DNA from: Pseudoxanthomonas suwonensis 11-1
GTDB lineage: Bacteria; Pseudomonadota; Gammaproteobacteria; Xanthomonadales; Xanthomonadaceae
DNA: 64,000 nt
Direction of reading: 5' to 3'
Assembly (NCBI RefSeq): GCF_000185965.1
Contig: NC_014924.1
Coordinates: 3,286,001 to 3,350,000 of the forward strand
In this document: positions 1 through 8,668 of the stretch, one piece after another
Layout of the letters: every line of letters begins with the position of its first letter
Numbering within the stretch: position 1 is the stretch's first letter
Made by a program: the position numbers and the translations under genes
Notes under the pieces: generated by a model
Database searches by the model: none
What the model saw: the letters and a program-made list of their open reading frames with translations, nothing else
What the model was told of the DNA's origin: nothing

Positions 1-1
1 C

Positions 2-793
2 ATGGCAGTTGATATCGCCACCGACAGTGGCAACCACGACTTCCCCGTAGTGCAGGTCGGCGGCTTCCCGACGGCTTCGGTTTCCCGCCGCAAGCTTGCG
101 CAATGCATGGTGCGGGACTGCATGGCTGCACGCGAAGACAGGGAGAACTGGATCCCGAAGGCTGTGTTTTCCTCCAATGGCCAAGGCATCGCCCTCGCCG
201 GACAGGATCCGGCGTTTGCAGATGCCATGGCTGCGGCCGATATCATCCATGCAGATGGCATGCCGGTGGTCTTTGCAAGCCGCAGGACCGCGCACCCGCT
301 GCCCGAGCGCATCTGCACCACTGATTTTTTTCATGATGCGGCCCAGGCTGCGAGCGAACACAAGCTGCGCTTCTTCATCCTCGGCGCGAAGGAGGAGCAG
401 AACCGGGCCGTAGTCGAGGCCATCCGAAAGCTTTATCCGGACGTCGAGATTGTTGGCCGGCACCATGGATACTTCCCACCGGAGGACGACAAGCGTGTGT
501 GTGACCTCGTCCGCGCGAGTGGAGCGGACGTGCTCTGGGTCGCTCTGGGCAAGCCGCGGCAGGAGTTCTGGTCGATCCGTAATCGCGAGAACCTCAAAGG
601 CGTGGGCTGGATCAAGACCTGCGGCGGCCTCTATTCGTTCCTCACCGGGGACGCTCCGCGAGCACCGGGCTGGATGCAGGCCTTGGGGCTGGAATGGCTC
701 CATCGCGTGGCACTGGATCCCAAGCGGCTCGGCTGGCGATACCTGACCACTAATCCGTATGCGTTCTATCGACTAGTTCGATACACGCGATAA
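2..793 (+). CDS. WecG/TagA/CpsF (GT26) glycosyltransferase
   Basis: Likely transfers a sugar from a nucleotide-sugar donor to a lipid-linked intermediate during exopolysaccharide or O-antigen assembly at the cytoplasmic membrane. The 263 residues show the family hallmarks in order: ADGMPVV then LPERICTTDFF near residues 79-107, GKPRQEFW near 183, CGGLYSFLTG near 206, and RAPGWMQALGLEWLHR followed by a basic YL..NPYAFYRL tail. Length fits the family (about 240-265). The ATG lies at the window edge, so an upstream start cannot be excluded. It heads a same-strand run with a Wzy/ligase-like protein, a flippase and a UDP-glucuronate decarboxylase. In Xanthomonas the equivalent family member is GumM; substrate here is unknown, so no symbol is given. 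Confidence 0.9.
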   Translation: MAVDIATDSGNHDFPVVQVGGFPTASVSRRKLAQCMVRDCMAAREDRENWIPKAVFSSNGQGIALAGQDPAFADAMAAADIIHADGMPVVFASRRTAHPLPERICTTDFFHDAAQAASEHKLRFFILGAKEEQNRAVVEAIRKLYPDVEIVGRHHGYFPPEDDKRVCDLVRASGADVLWVALGKPRQEFWSIRNRENLKGVGWIKTCGGLYSFLTGDAPRAPGWMQALGLEWLHRVALDPKRLGWRYLTTNPYAFYRLVRYTR

Positions 794-833
794 AGACCCG
801 GCGCGACCCGAGCAGCACGCAAGGAATCACCTG

Positions 834-2342
834 ATGAGCGCAGCACCACATGCTATCCAGACTCGCGGGGACCTAATGCCCGTAGGCGAGGCTGCTGCGT
901 ACTTCGTGCTTTCGGTACTGCTGATCTTCGCATTCGCAGGCTCCTTGGCTATTGGGTTCTTCCCGATCTCCGCCGCCGTCCTAGCCTGTGCGGCTATCTT
1001 CTTTTTCTTCTCCAGAAAGTTCTGTCTCATCCTTGTCATAACTGCAACACTTTTCCAGAACCTGATCGTTGCCACAACGGCATACGCCATCTCGGACCTG
1101 GAGGTTTTCAGGGCATCGCAGGCAATCAATTTCGTCATCTTCGCGGCACTGGGGACCCTTGCCGGCTGGATACTGTTCTGGGCAAAGGTGCCGCTTCTGA
1201 AGCGTGACCGCGGAACCCTTCTCCTCTGCATAGGCTTCATCTGCCTGCTAGTGGCCTACGCTGGATACGGAACATTCCGCTCTACTCCGGGTAGCGTGGC
1301 CGCATACTTCCGCCAGTTCTCGACCGTAATTTTCGCTCTGGTCTGCGGGATTCATGTGGGTCGCGATCTTGATCGCCGGTTTGTCCGGGCGGCGATCTCT
1401 CTCTTCGCGTTCTTGGTGATCGTCTTCGGCGCCATTGAAATCGCCAGTCCGGACCAGTTCTATTCGATGTTTGGCGTCGAGGACTTCTACAAGCTGAAGC
1501 TCCCTACTGAGATTGCGATGCATCAGGCCGATCTCATTGCGGAGTCGTTCACGCAGACTTGGCTGAATTTTAGCGGCCAGTACGCATTAGACATCGAATC
1601 CCGCAAGCTGCTCGGGCCCACCCTGCACAACATCAGCTTCGCGTACGCCGCTGCGATCTTCGCCCTGGCCAGCCTCTACTACGGACGTGTCATTCTCGCC
1701 CTGTTGTTGATCGCCCTTCTTGTCTTCATCGGCGCGAAGGGGCCCCTGATCATCACCGTCTTCTCCGTGTCCACCTATCTCCTTGCGAGAACCCGAAGCT
1801 TGAAGCCCAGGCTGATCGAGGCTGGCGTCATCGGCGTTGCACTTGCGTACAGCACGTTTGTCATCCTGTACGGGATCTCATCGCTTGATATCCACGTCAT
1901 CGGCCTCTTGGCGGGCCTCAACGGCCTGATCGACAACCCGCTCGGACATGGCTTGGGCGTTGGTGGAAACCTAAGCGACATGGCAAGGGAGGCCCGCAAC
2001 ATCGTCGAGTACCGCAACGAAGGCGTGCCGTTCGCCATTGAAAGCGCGATGGGCGTGCTGATGTACCAAGTCGGCGTGTTCTTTGTCCTCCTAATCATCA
2101 TCTTCTTCAGGGTGATCGGGAGCTTGAGGCGGGCGATTCCCGCCAACCCTATCAATACGGTCTTCCTGACTTCGGCGTACTTCCTGCTTTGCAACTCGTT
2201 CTTCCAGGAGGAAGCCCTCTCTCCTGCTGCAGGCGGACTTTTCTTCCTCCTCTATGGAATTGTTATCTCGCAGCTCCCTCCGGAGGGAGCCATGACCGCC
2301 ATATCCCAATCGGATCGCAAGCTCCGGGCAGCTATCTCCTGA
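834..2342 (+). CDS. O-antigen polymerase/ligase-like (Wzy/WaaL) membrane protein
   Basis: A 502-residue polytopic membrane protein with about ten to twelve hydrophobic segments and a large soluble loop around residues 205-265, the layout of Wzy polymerases and O-antigen ligases. The segment RKLLGPTLHNISFAYA (about 258) followed by GAKGPLI (about 300) resembles the conserved arginine/histidine loop region of the Wzy_C family. These proteins polymerise or transfer lipid-linked repeat units on the periplasmic face. The ATG follows AAGGA with suitable spacing. It sits 40 nt after the GT26 gene and 4 nt before the flippase gene, so it is probably co-transcribed. Whether it is polymerase or ligase cannot be told from sequence alone. 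Confidence 0.75.
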   Translation: MSAAPHAIQTRGDLMPVGEAAAYFVLSVLLIFAFAGSLAIGFFPISAAVLACAAIFFFFSRKFCLILVITATLFQNLIVATTAYAISDLEVFRASQAINFVIFAALGTLAGWILFWAKVPLLKRDRGTLLLCIGFICLLVAYAGYGTFRSTPGSVAAYFRQFSTVIFALVCGIHVGRDLDRRFVRAAISLFAFLVIVFGAIEIASPDQFYSMFGVEDFYKLKLPTEIAMHQADLIAESFTQTWLNFSGQYALDIESRKLLGPTLHNISFAYAAAIFALASLYYGRVILALLLIALLVFIGAKGPLIITVFSVSTYLLARTRSLKPRLIEAGVIGVALAYSTFVILYGISSLDIHVIGLLAGLNGLIDNPLGHGLGVGGNLSDMAREARNIVEYRNEGVPFAIESAMGVLMYQVGVFFVLLIIIFFRVIGSLRRAIPANPINTVFLTSAYFLLCNSFFQEEALSPAAGGLFFLLYGIVISQLPPEGAMTAISQSDRKLRAAIS

Positions 2343-2346
2343 CAAG

Positions 2347-4896
2347 ATGAACTTCATTTATCGTTCTCTCCAGTTCGGTTTCATGCACATATGGCCGGCA
2401 CTGGTCCTGATTTTCTGCGCCACTTTCCTGCCCGCCGGACAGCTTGGCGCGGTCGCCATCTTCCTTTCGGTAGCCACGCTTTTCCGACCGCTGGTCGGCC
2501 TGTCGCTCGGCAGGACGGCGATTCGCAACGCAGGAGCCGCGTTCGCCGAGGGTGGGGACGCAAGGGCCCAGCAGGTAATCGCGCTCGCTACACGACTCGG
2601 TTTCGCCATGTCGGCGCTGGGCCTTGTTTTCGTCGTCGTGGCGGTACCGGTCGCCAACCGGATCTATGGGTTGGAAATCTCGGCGAGAGCAGTCGCCTTC
2701 GGTGCGTTGTTCATTTACGCATTCGGCCTCACCGAGTTCCTCGACGGGATCATGCGAGCCCAAGGCCACTTCCGCGCACTAGCGTCCGCAGTGATTGCCA
2801 GCAGGCTATTTGGAATCCTGCTCTTTGCTGTCGTCTTGCCTTTCGTACCGCAGGTCGAGGCACTTTTCGCATGCCTTGCCTTGGCGGAAGTTTCCTGTGT
2901 CGTCCTGCTGGCGCGCCACTTCCTCCCCTCTTTCCGGCGACACGCGGCACCCTCCCTTTTATCCCGCGACAGCGCCTCACTGCTGAAGAACTGCCTGCCC
3001 GTCATCATCAATGCGCTGTCCGTCTACCTCTATGCACGGGCGATGGTGATGGTGGCCGGTTTGCATGATTCGGGCGCCGCTCTGGGCGGATTTGAGATGG
3101 CAGTTCAGCTGACCAACCTGCCAATGGCCTTGACGATCGTCTGCGCGACCGTCATGTCGCCAGCCATCGCCCGGCTGCATGCGCGCGGTACTGTCAGGAG
3201 CCTGGAAACCGCTAGTGCAGCCGCTTCGCAGGCAGCTGCGTTCTCGGTGTGGGCAAACATGCTGGCCGCGGGCTTCCTCATGGTTGTCGGCCCCATGGCA
3301 ATCCTTTGGTTTTTCCCGGCCATCCCCGGGGCAGCCGTGGTGCTGGCCATCATTGCGCCGCTGGTCGCGCTCAAGGCCTACGCGCAGATCCTTTCGGGTG
3401 AGCTTGCCATCGCAACCGGAACCGCCAGCATCGCGGCACGAATCACGATCGTCTACGCCGTCCTGACGGTAGCCCTCGGTTACGCGCTTTCCGCGGTCGA
3501 TGGCGTCAGGGGCGCGGCCATTGCCATGCTGATCGTCCATACACTCGCCGTGTGGACGACCGTGCGCGTTCTCGGCAGGGAAACGGGACTAAAGATCCGG
3601 TATCGCGGCAAGAGCAGCCTTGCGTCGGCGCTGGTCGCTACCGTGCCGACCGCTCTGCTTGTACTCGCCTTGAGGGATCACCCAGCGGCCGCGACGCTTG
3701 CAGGCGCAGCGACGTTCCTGCTGCTTGTCGCGGCGACCCAGTATCTGTCGGTCCGCCTTGGCTGGGGCCTGCATGAACCTCTCGTCGACGGGTGGCGCAT
3801 GCTGCGGAACAAGAACGTCAGTGCCGAGGATGAGGCCTACGCACTTTTTGATGATGAGTCCCGTCCCGAACCAGACGCAAAGGACTATCGGAACGCGCTT
3901 GTCCGGTTGATCGGACTCAAATCCCCGGACGGCCTTGCCTTCTGGACGGGAGGCAACGGCGCCGCGGACGTGGTTCCACCACAGGATCACGCGGATATCG
4001 TCTATTCGCTCTACCTGATCGGTGAAGGTGAACGCATAGATCCGGGCGCTGCGAAGCGATTCGCGAAGCACCTAGCTGGGCTACCGTTGTACGGAAAGAC
4101 GCGAAAGGGGCTGAACGCCCATGTGAGCGCATACCTGCTCGCCACGATCCGCATCCTTGTCGAGCTTGGTAAGCTTAACTCCGAGGATGACATCGAGGAG
4201 ATCTACCAGGATTGGCAGCAGGACCTTCTGTTCGACTCGCTGCTGCTCCCACGCTGGCCGCGCATGTGGTCCCACCATATCTGGCGGGTCAGCCACTGGA
4301 TCGGCGGCTCCTCTTCGATCCTACTGCACCTTGCCGCTTCGGGCAGGGTCGCGTGGGCCACGAAGGAGCTGCTCCAGCAGGTACTGGATGCCGCCGAGCG
4401 CCACATACTCGATCACCACACTGGACTGCTGAGGACGTATCGCTCGAAGCTGCTTCATCGCGGCTTCCGGAAGCTCTACCAGGCGCTACATGACCCCGAT
4501 ATCGCCGATCTCGGCGGCATCGTGCACCTGCTTTGGGTCTACCACGCCATCGACCGGCGCTATGTTGGGTCGGCCGCTCTTTCTGCCGCCGCATCCCGGG
4601 AGCTTCGACGCGAGCCGTTCATGGAGTCGGTGCCGTATTGCCTGGATTTCGACATCATCCAGCTCAAACGCACCGCGGAATCCCAGTTCGACAAGGACAC
4701 TATCGCGCGCGCGGACAGGTTCATAGATGACACTCTCGCGTTCTTCCGCGCACCCCTCAGCTCCACCTACACCCTGCACAAGCTGCCGGGGGCACTGGCG
4801 TCGCTGCATGAGTGCGCATTCATCACTGGCCAGGAAAAGGTCAGGGGACTGGAAGTTGAACGCACGGACATCATCCGAGTGGCGTACTGGCTTTAG
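2347..4896 (+). CDS. Polysaccharide flippase (Wzx-like) fused to a C-terminal alpha-helical domain
   Basis: Residues 1 to about 475 form a typical 12-14-segment MOP/Wzx oligosaccharide flippase (RPLVGLSLGRTAIRNAGAAF near the N-terminus, repeated long hydrophobic helices), which moves lipid-linked repeat units across the inner membrane. Residues about 485-849 are soluble and helix-rich, with evenly spaced amphipathic helices and aromatic/His-rich turns (HADIVYSLYLIGEGE, HVSAYLLATIRILVELG, MWSHHIWRVSHWIGG, DLGGIVHLLWVYHAID). The pattern suggests an alpha/alpha-toroid as in some glycan-active enzymes, but no catalytic motif is certain. Ordinary flippases are about 400-500 residues, so the 849-residue length is unusual. 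The gene starts 4 nt after the upstream stop, consistent with translational coupling. Confidence 0.8.
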   Translation: MNFIYRSLQFGFMHIWPALVLIFCATFLPAGQLGAVAIFLSVATLFRPLVGLSLGRTAIRNAGAAFAEGGDARAQQVIALATRLGFAMSALGLVFVVVAVPVANRIYGLEISARAVAFGALFIYAFGLTEFLDGIMRAQGHFRALASAVIASRLFGILLFAVVLPFVPQVEALFACLALAEVSCVVLLARHFLPSFRRHAAPSLLSRDSASLLKNCLPVIINALSVYLYARAMVMVAGLHDSGAALGGFEMAVQLTNLPMALTIVCATVMSPAIARLHARGTVRSLETASAAASQAAAFSVWANMLAAGFLMVVGPMAILWFFPAIPGAAVVLAIIAPLVALKAYAQILSGELAIATGTASIAARITIVYAVLTVALGYALSAVDGVRGAAIAMLIVHTLAVWTTVRVLGRETGLKIRYRGKSSLASALVATVPTALLVLALRDHPAAATLAGAATFLLLVAATQYLSVRLGWGLHEPLVDGWRMLRNKNVSAEDEAYALFDDESRPEPDAKDYRNALVRLIGLKSPDGLAFWTGGNGAADVVPPQDHADIVYSLYLIGEGERIDPGAAKRFAKHLAGLPLYGKTRKGLNAHVSAYLLATIRILVELGKLNSEDDIEEIYQDWQQDLLFDSLLLPRWPRMWSHHIWRVSHWIGGSSSILLHLAASGRVAWATKELLQQVLDAAERHILDHHTGLLRTYRSKLLHRGFRKLYQALHDPDIADLGGIVHLLWVYHAIDRRYVGSAALSAAASRELRREPFMESVPYCLDFDIIQLKRTAESQFDKDTIARADRFIDDTLAFFRAPLSSTYTLHKLPGALASLHECAFITGQEKVRGLEVERTDIIRVAYWL

Positions 4897-4961
4897 TACC
4901 GGTCGACGATCACCCGCGCAACGAATACCGCATTGATGAATCAAACCTGGAGTAGATGAAA

Positions 4962-5903
4962 ATGAGTGAACGCACCCTTGTTACTGGCGGCGCTGGCTTC
5001 CTCGGATCGCATCTGTGTGATCGCCTCATCGAGGCTGGCCATGACGTGCTCTGCGTTGACAACTATTACACCGGCAGCAAGCAGAACGTGCTTCAGCTCA
5101 TCGACAACCCTCGGTTCGAACTGATGCGCCATGACGTCACGTTCCCGCTGTACGTGGAGGTCGACCGCATCTACAACCTGGCCTGCCCGGCGTCTCCGGT
5201 GCACTACCAGGCCGACCCGGTCCAGACGACCAAGACCAGCGTGCACGGCGCCATCAACATGCTGGGCTTGGCCAAGCGCACCGGCGCCCGCATCCTGCAA
5301 GCAAGTACCAGCGAGGTCTACGGCGATCCGGAGATTCACCCGCAGGTGGAGACATACTGGGGCCGCGTGAACCCGGTCGGCATCCGCAGCTGCTACGACG
5401 AAGGCAAGCGCTGCGCCGAGACCCTGTTCTTCGACTACTGGCGCCAGCACCAGCTCGAGATCAAGGTCATGCGAATCTTCAACACCTATGGCCCGCGCAT
5501 GCACCCCAACGACGGCCGTGTGGTCAGCAACTTCATCGTGCAGGCACTGCGCGGCGAGCCGATCACCATCTATGGTGACGGCACCCAGACCCGCAGCTTC
5601 TGCTACGTCGACGACCTCGTGGAAGGCATGATCCGCCTGATGAACAGCCCGGTCGAGCTTACCGGCCCGGTCAACATCGGCAATCCGGGCGAGTACACCA
5701 TGCTCGAGCTGGCGGAAGCGGTGCTGAAGCTGGTGGGTGGCAAGTCGAAGCTGGTCTTCGAACCGCTGCCGTCCGACGATCCGAAGCAGCGCCAGCCCGA
5801 TATCAGCGTGGCCAAGGAACACCTCGGCTGGGAGCCGAAGGTTGCCCTGGAAGATGGCCTGCGGGAAACGATCGCGTACTTCCGCAGCAAGCTTCAGGCC
5901 TGA
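4962..5903 (+). CDS. UDP-glucuronate decarboxylase (UDP-xylose synthase), NAD-dependent SDR
   Basis: Converts UDP-glucuronate to UDP-xylose (or the 4-keto intermediate), supplying a precursor for the polysaccharide cluster; cytoplasmic. Counting from the upstream ATG at 4956, the Rossmann motif GGAGFLG is at residues 11-17, the [12 protein letters not shown] signature that separates UXS enzymes from other epimerases at 74-85, the catalytic Y147-xxx-K151 pair in CYDEGK, and the downstream [10 protein letters not shown]. About 313-315 residues, the usual size for bacterial UXS. Two in-frame ATGs exist (4956 and 4962); GGAG at 4949-4952 is better spaced for the second. Last gene of the cluster and followed by a strong terminator. 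Confidence 0.9.
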   Translation: MSERTLVTGGAGFLGSHLCDRLIEAGHDVLCVDNYYTGSKQNVLQLIDNPRFELMRHDVTFPLYVEVDRIYNLACPASPVHYQADPVQTTKTSVHGAINMLGLAKRTGARILQASTSEVYGDPEIHPQVETYWGRVNPVGIRSCYDEGKRCAETLFFDYWRQHQLEIKVMRIFNTYGPRMHPNDGRVVSNFIVQALRGEPITIYGDGTQTRSFCYVDDLVEGMIRLMNSPVELTGPVNIGNPGEYTMLELAEAVLKLVGGKSKLVFEPLPSDDPKQRQPDISVAKEHLGWEPKVALEDGLRETIAYFRSKLQA

Positions 5904-5962
5904 TCAACAGGCTGCATGGTCTTGCTTCGGAATCGTACTCCCGGTGCGGGGACAGCGTGCAA

Positions 5963-5999
5963 GGCCGGGCTCCACCTGGGCGGAGCCCGGCCTTTTGTT
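5963..5999 (+). terminator. Rho-independent terminator of polysaccharide cluster
   Basis: An 11-bp perfect GC stem, GGCCGGGCTCC (5963-5973) with GGAGCCCGGCC (5982-5992), 8-nt loop, followed by TTTTGTTT. It lies 60 nt after the UDP-glucuronate decarboxylase stop and ends just before the convergent small gene. Confidence 0.9.
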
Positions 6000-6098
6000 T
6001 CAACGCGTACCCCGAAGCGCACCACCGGAATGGCAGATGCCCATTGCCACCGTACCCAGGCAGGCGCCGCACAGCGCACCGACGACGAACATCAGCAT
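6000..6098 (-). CDS. Small single-pass membrane protein (32 aa)
   Basis: A 32-residue peptide beginning MLMFVVGALCGACLGTVAMG, one hydrophobic segment with small-residue (G/A/C) packing and a short polar tail with H, R and T. The start is supported by AGGGGGAG 5 nt upstream of the ATG; a longer in-frame extension exists but lacks a comparable ribosome-binding site. The layout resembles tiny one-helix proteins of the DUF3789 type, though that assignment is only an impression. Function unknown; the gene is isolated and convergent with the polysaccharide cluster. Confidence 0.55.
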   Translation of the reverse strand: MLMFVVGALCGACLGTVAMGICHSGGALRGTR

Positions 6099-6476
6099 GG
6101 TGACTCCCCCTGACGACGCGGATCCCCTCCGCGTGGCTATCCTCGCATGGGCATCAAGCAGAAAAGTTTGACAATCATCACATAGCGCTCGCTTTAGCCC
6201 CTGAGCCATGCCACAAGTTGGAAGACGGATGGAAGATCAGCTCGGGCCCTCCAAGCACCTACGCCCAGCATCTAAGGCTTGATTGCGCTGGTCCGTGGTC
6301 ACCCGACCGCCATGTCATTACCTACCTGGACCCTCACGCAAGGCTATGCATCCAGCCGGTAAGCAATGGCCTCCCCAAAAGTAGACCACGCGCTACCACA
6401 GGGACAAGCTGTCCCTTTTCTCTCGGAGTTACGGCATGATTTCGCCACTTCGGGTAGACAACTAGAGCACCGCCAT
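6099..6476. other. Gene-free stretch upstream of the acyltransferase
   Basis: About 380 nt with visibly lower GC than the core genes. No convincing coding frame, tRNA or strong hairpin is seen. It should contain the promoter of the small membrane protein on the minus strand and of the acyltransferase on the plus strand. Confidence 0.5.
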
Positions 6477-7535
6477 ATGAGTAGCCCTCCTCCAAGAACT
6501 GATATACCGTCTTTGACCGGTCTTCGCGGCGTCGCTGCGCTAATGGTCGTTCTTTATCACGCGAACGAATCTTTCATTCGAGCTTCCGGATACGCTTCTC
6601 CTCATATTTTCCACGGCCGTTTGTTCGTGGATCTTTTCTACGTACTTTCGGGGTTCGTGCTTTGCCACGTGTATGTAACTGATACGCGGAGTATAAGCTG
6701 GCGGAAGTTTTTCGCCGCTAGAGTGGCCCGGGTATACCCTCTTCACGTGCTGACGGCGCTGCTCGGCGCGGCGGGTCTATACGCACTATCGAAAATGTCG
6801 GGCCAAGGACTTCCCCCGGAGCTTACGATTGGTCAGGCAATCCGTGAGCTGACGTTAACTCAGGCGATGCCTTTCATATGGAAGGACCTCATATGGAATT
6901 CGCCCTCTTGGTCTATCAGTGTTGAGTTCTATACCTACGTCCTGATCTTCCCGATTATTTATATCTGGCTTCATCGGGTCAGGCCGAGTACGTCCGTACT
7001 GATTTCCGGCACATTGATGGCGGCCCTAATTCCGTTCCTATTCTTTGCCGACATCCATCCGGCACGGGGCGCCGGGGCTTTTCTCCGGGCGTCAATCGGC
7101 TTCCTGGCCGGTTGGAGTACCTGGCTTGTGTGGAAAAGTCCTGCCAAGCGCCTACGTCCAAGCACGGTCCTCGCCGTGATGGTGGCGCTGTTTGCCGGCA
7201 CCCAGTTCTACCCGACGAGCCTCGACGATCCGTGGTACGTGCTGCCGCTGATGCCAGTGCTCGTATATGGCATTGCAGGCATGACATCCCCGTTAGATCG
7301 GATTCTTTCCGGACGGGTTTTGAGCTACCTCGGACTCGTCAGCTATTCCGTCTACTTAATACACCCACTGATCCTTAAGGCGACCCAGGTTGTTTTTTCC
7401 AGGATGGGCTTGTTCCAATACGGAATGGGGCTTTTCATAGCCGTTTCACTGGCCCTGATAATCCCTTGCTCTTACGTTTCATGGCGGTTCTTTGAGCTTC
7501 CATCGCGAGACTGGCTGAAGCGCCGCCTGGACTGA
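6477..7535 (+). CDS. Acyltransferase 3 family (OafA-type) membrane O-acyltransferase
   Basis: Integral membrane acyltransferase that typically O-acetylates or succinylates surface polysaccharides. From the ATG at 6477 (352 residues) the protein opens with the diagnostic SLTGLRGVAALMVVLYHAN, in which the arginine and the LYH histidine are the conserved functional residues, followed by about ten hydrophobic segments, NSPSWSISVEFYTY near residue 143 and SYSVYLIHPLIL near 291. An upstream in-frame ATG at 6366 would add 37 non-conserved polar residues and is rejected. The ribosome-binding site is weak. Lower GC and less biased third-codon positions than the neighbours suggest acquisition by transfer. 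Proximity to the polysaccharide cluster suggests, without proving, that it decorates that polymer. Confidence 0.88.
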   Translation: MSSPPPRTDIPSLTGLRGVAALMVVLYHANESFIRASGYASPHIFHGRLFVDLFYVLSGFVLCHVYVTDTRSISWRKFFAARVARVYPLHVLTALLGAAGLYALSKMSGQGLPPELTIGQAIRELTLTQAMPFIWKDLIWNSPSWSISVEFYTYVLIFPIIYIWLHRVRPSTSVLISGTLMAALIPFLFFADIHPARGAGAFLRASIGFLAGWSTWLVWKSPAKRLRPSTVLAVMVALFAGTQFYPTSLDDPWYVLPLMPVLVYGIAGMTSPLDRILSGRVLSYLGLVSYSVYLIHPLILKATQVVFSRMGLFQYGMGLFIAVSLALIIPCSYVSWRFFELPSRDWLKRRLD

Positions 7536-7589
7536 TCACCAAGGTTTCCGCTCGCAGGGCCTTTGATTCGAGCCCCTCAGGTTGCCTCT

Positions 7590-8255
7590 TCAGGGGCGCA
7601 TGCGTGGCTCACATTCAACGCTGAAATGGCCCTGCGGTTGGCGCCAGACCCCCCGGTTCGTGACACAACTCTTGCCCGACAGTGCTGTGGCTGCATCGAC
7701 AAACCATTCTTCGGTGGTCGCGCGGTAGATGCTTCCACGCAGATGCGTCTGCGACGCGAGCAGGCCGAACAGTACGACTGCCGGGACGAACAAGGGGGGC
7801 ACAGATTCGTTACGCAGGCGATGCAAGGCAAGTAGCGCGACTGCACCGCCGAGTAATAATCCGGCAATGATTTCCGAGACCGAATGGGCTCGCAGGGCGT
7901 AGCGCGAATAAGCGATGAGCGTTGCGAAAACGATCCCGAATAGCCCTGCCGCCGTGCGCCATGCTCGATGGGAACTATGCAAGGACAATACGCCGACGAC
8001 TGGCCACACGGCCAACGATATAACCGTGTGGCCGCTGAAGCAGGTCAGGTCCCAGGCGCGGATGCCGGTGCCCCAGCCGTAGAAGGCGATCTTGCTGGCG
8101 GCGGTCGCCAGGCAGGCGACGGCGATCGCGGTCCACCAGACCAGGACGGGGCGCCTGCCGGATGGGGATCGCAGCATTACGGCGATGCCGGCCAATGCGG
8201 CCAGGGGGATCAGATAGAGGGCGCTGCCGGGGGCGACGAACCACTGCCAGTTCAT
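7590..8255 (-). CDS. PAP2-family membrane phosphatase
   Basis: A 221-residue membrane protein with about five helices and a recognisable PAP2 core: SGHTVISLAVWP (residues 74-85, motif 2) and SRYALRAHSVSEIIAG (117-132, motif 3 with the catalytic His124). The first motif is degenerate (K55...R66 without the usual RP), and the acidic residue after the motif-3 histidine is Glu128 rather than Asp. Members remove phosphate from lipid phosphates such as undecaprenyl diphosphate or phosphatidic acid. Convergent with the acyltransferase gene (54 nt gap). Substrate unknown; the altered first motif lowers certainty about activity. Confidence 0.75.
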   Translation of the reverse strand: MNWQWFVAPGSALYLIPLAALAGIAVMLRSPSGRRPVLVWWTAIAVACLATAASKIAFYGWGTGIRAWDLTCFSGHTVISLAVWPVVGVLSLHSSHRAWRTAAGLFGIVFATLIAYSRYALRAHSVSEIIAGLLLGGAVALLALHRLRNESVPPLFVPAVVLFGLLASQTHLRGSIYRATTEEWFVDAATALSGKSCVTNRGVWRQPQGHFSVECEPRMRP

Positions 8256-8535
8256 CAGTGGGTGCCTCGGCGGAGAAGATGACGGCTGGGGGTGTGCATG
8301 TGCCTTTCCATGTGCACCTGCAGCATCGCATGGGCCGGGATGGTCGGGAAGCTGGCCCCGTGGCTTGCGTTCATCGGGCCCCGCTTAAAGCCGCAGCGCC
8401 TCATGGTCCCTGAGCGCCCGGCGGGATTTCCGCTACAATGCACGACCGCACCCTTGGCCCAAGGCCGGGTGCCGGTTCCGAGGGCTTCGCCCTTCGGTGG
8501 CCAAGACGGTGTGATCCGCCGTCGTTCTGCACAAC

Positions 8536-8612
8536 GCGCCCGTAGCTCAGCCGGATAGAGTAGTGGCTTCCGAAGCCATTGGTCGGGGGTTCGAATCCCT
8601 CCGGGCGCGCCA
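8536..8612 (+). tRNA. tRNA-Arg (anticodon CCG)
   Basis: Cloverleaf read directly: acceptor GCGCCCG pairs with CGGGCGC (8602-8608), discriminator G, encoded CCA at 8610-8612; D arm GCTC...GAGT; anticodon stem GTGGC/GCCAT around loop TTCCGAA, giving anticodon CCG; T loop TTCGAAT. tRNA 3' ends are common integration sites, which is relevant to the three-gene HEPN/AAA+/WYL set that begins 57 nt downstream. Confidence 0.97.
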
Positions 8613-8668
8613 GAATCCTTCCCCGCCGGGCATTCGTGTCCGCGGGCGAGCACCGATCTCCGGGCCTG

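Noticed and set aside
8255-8653. Minus-strand ORF containing GGIRTPDQWLRKPLLYPAELRAR
   Set aside because: It is the antisense translation of the tRNA-Arg gene, a well-known artefact of tRNA loci; no ribosome-binding site or conservation is expected.
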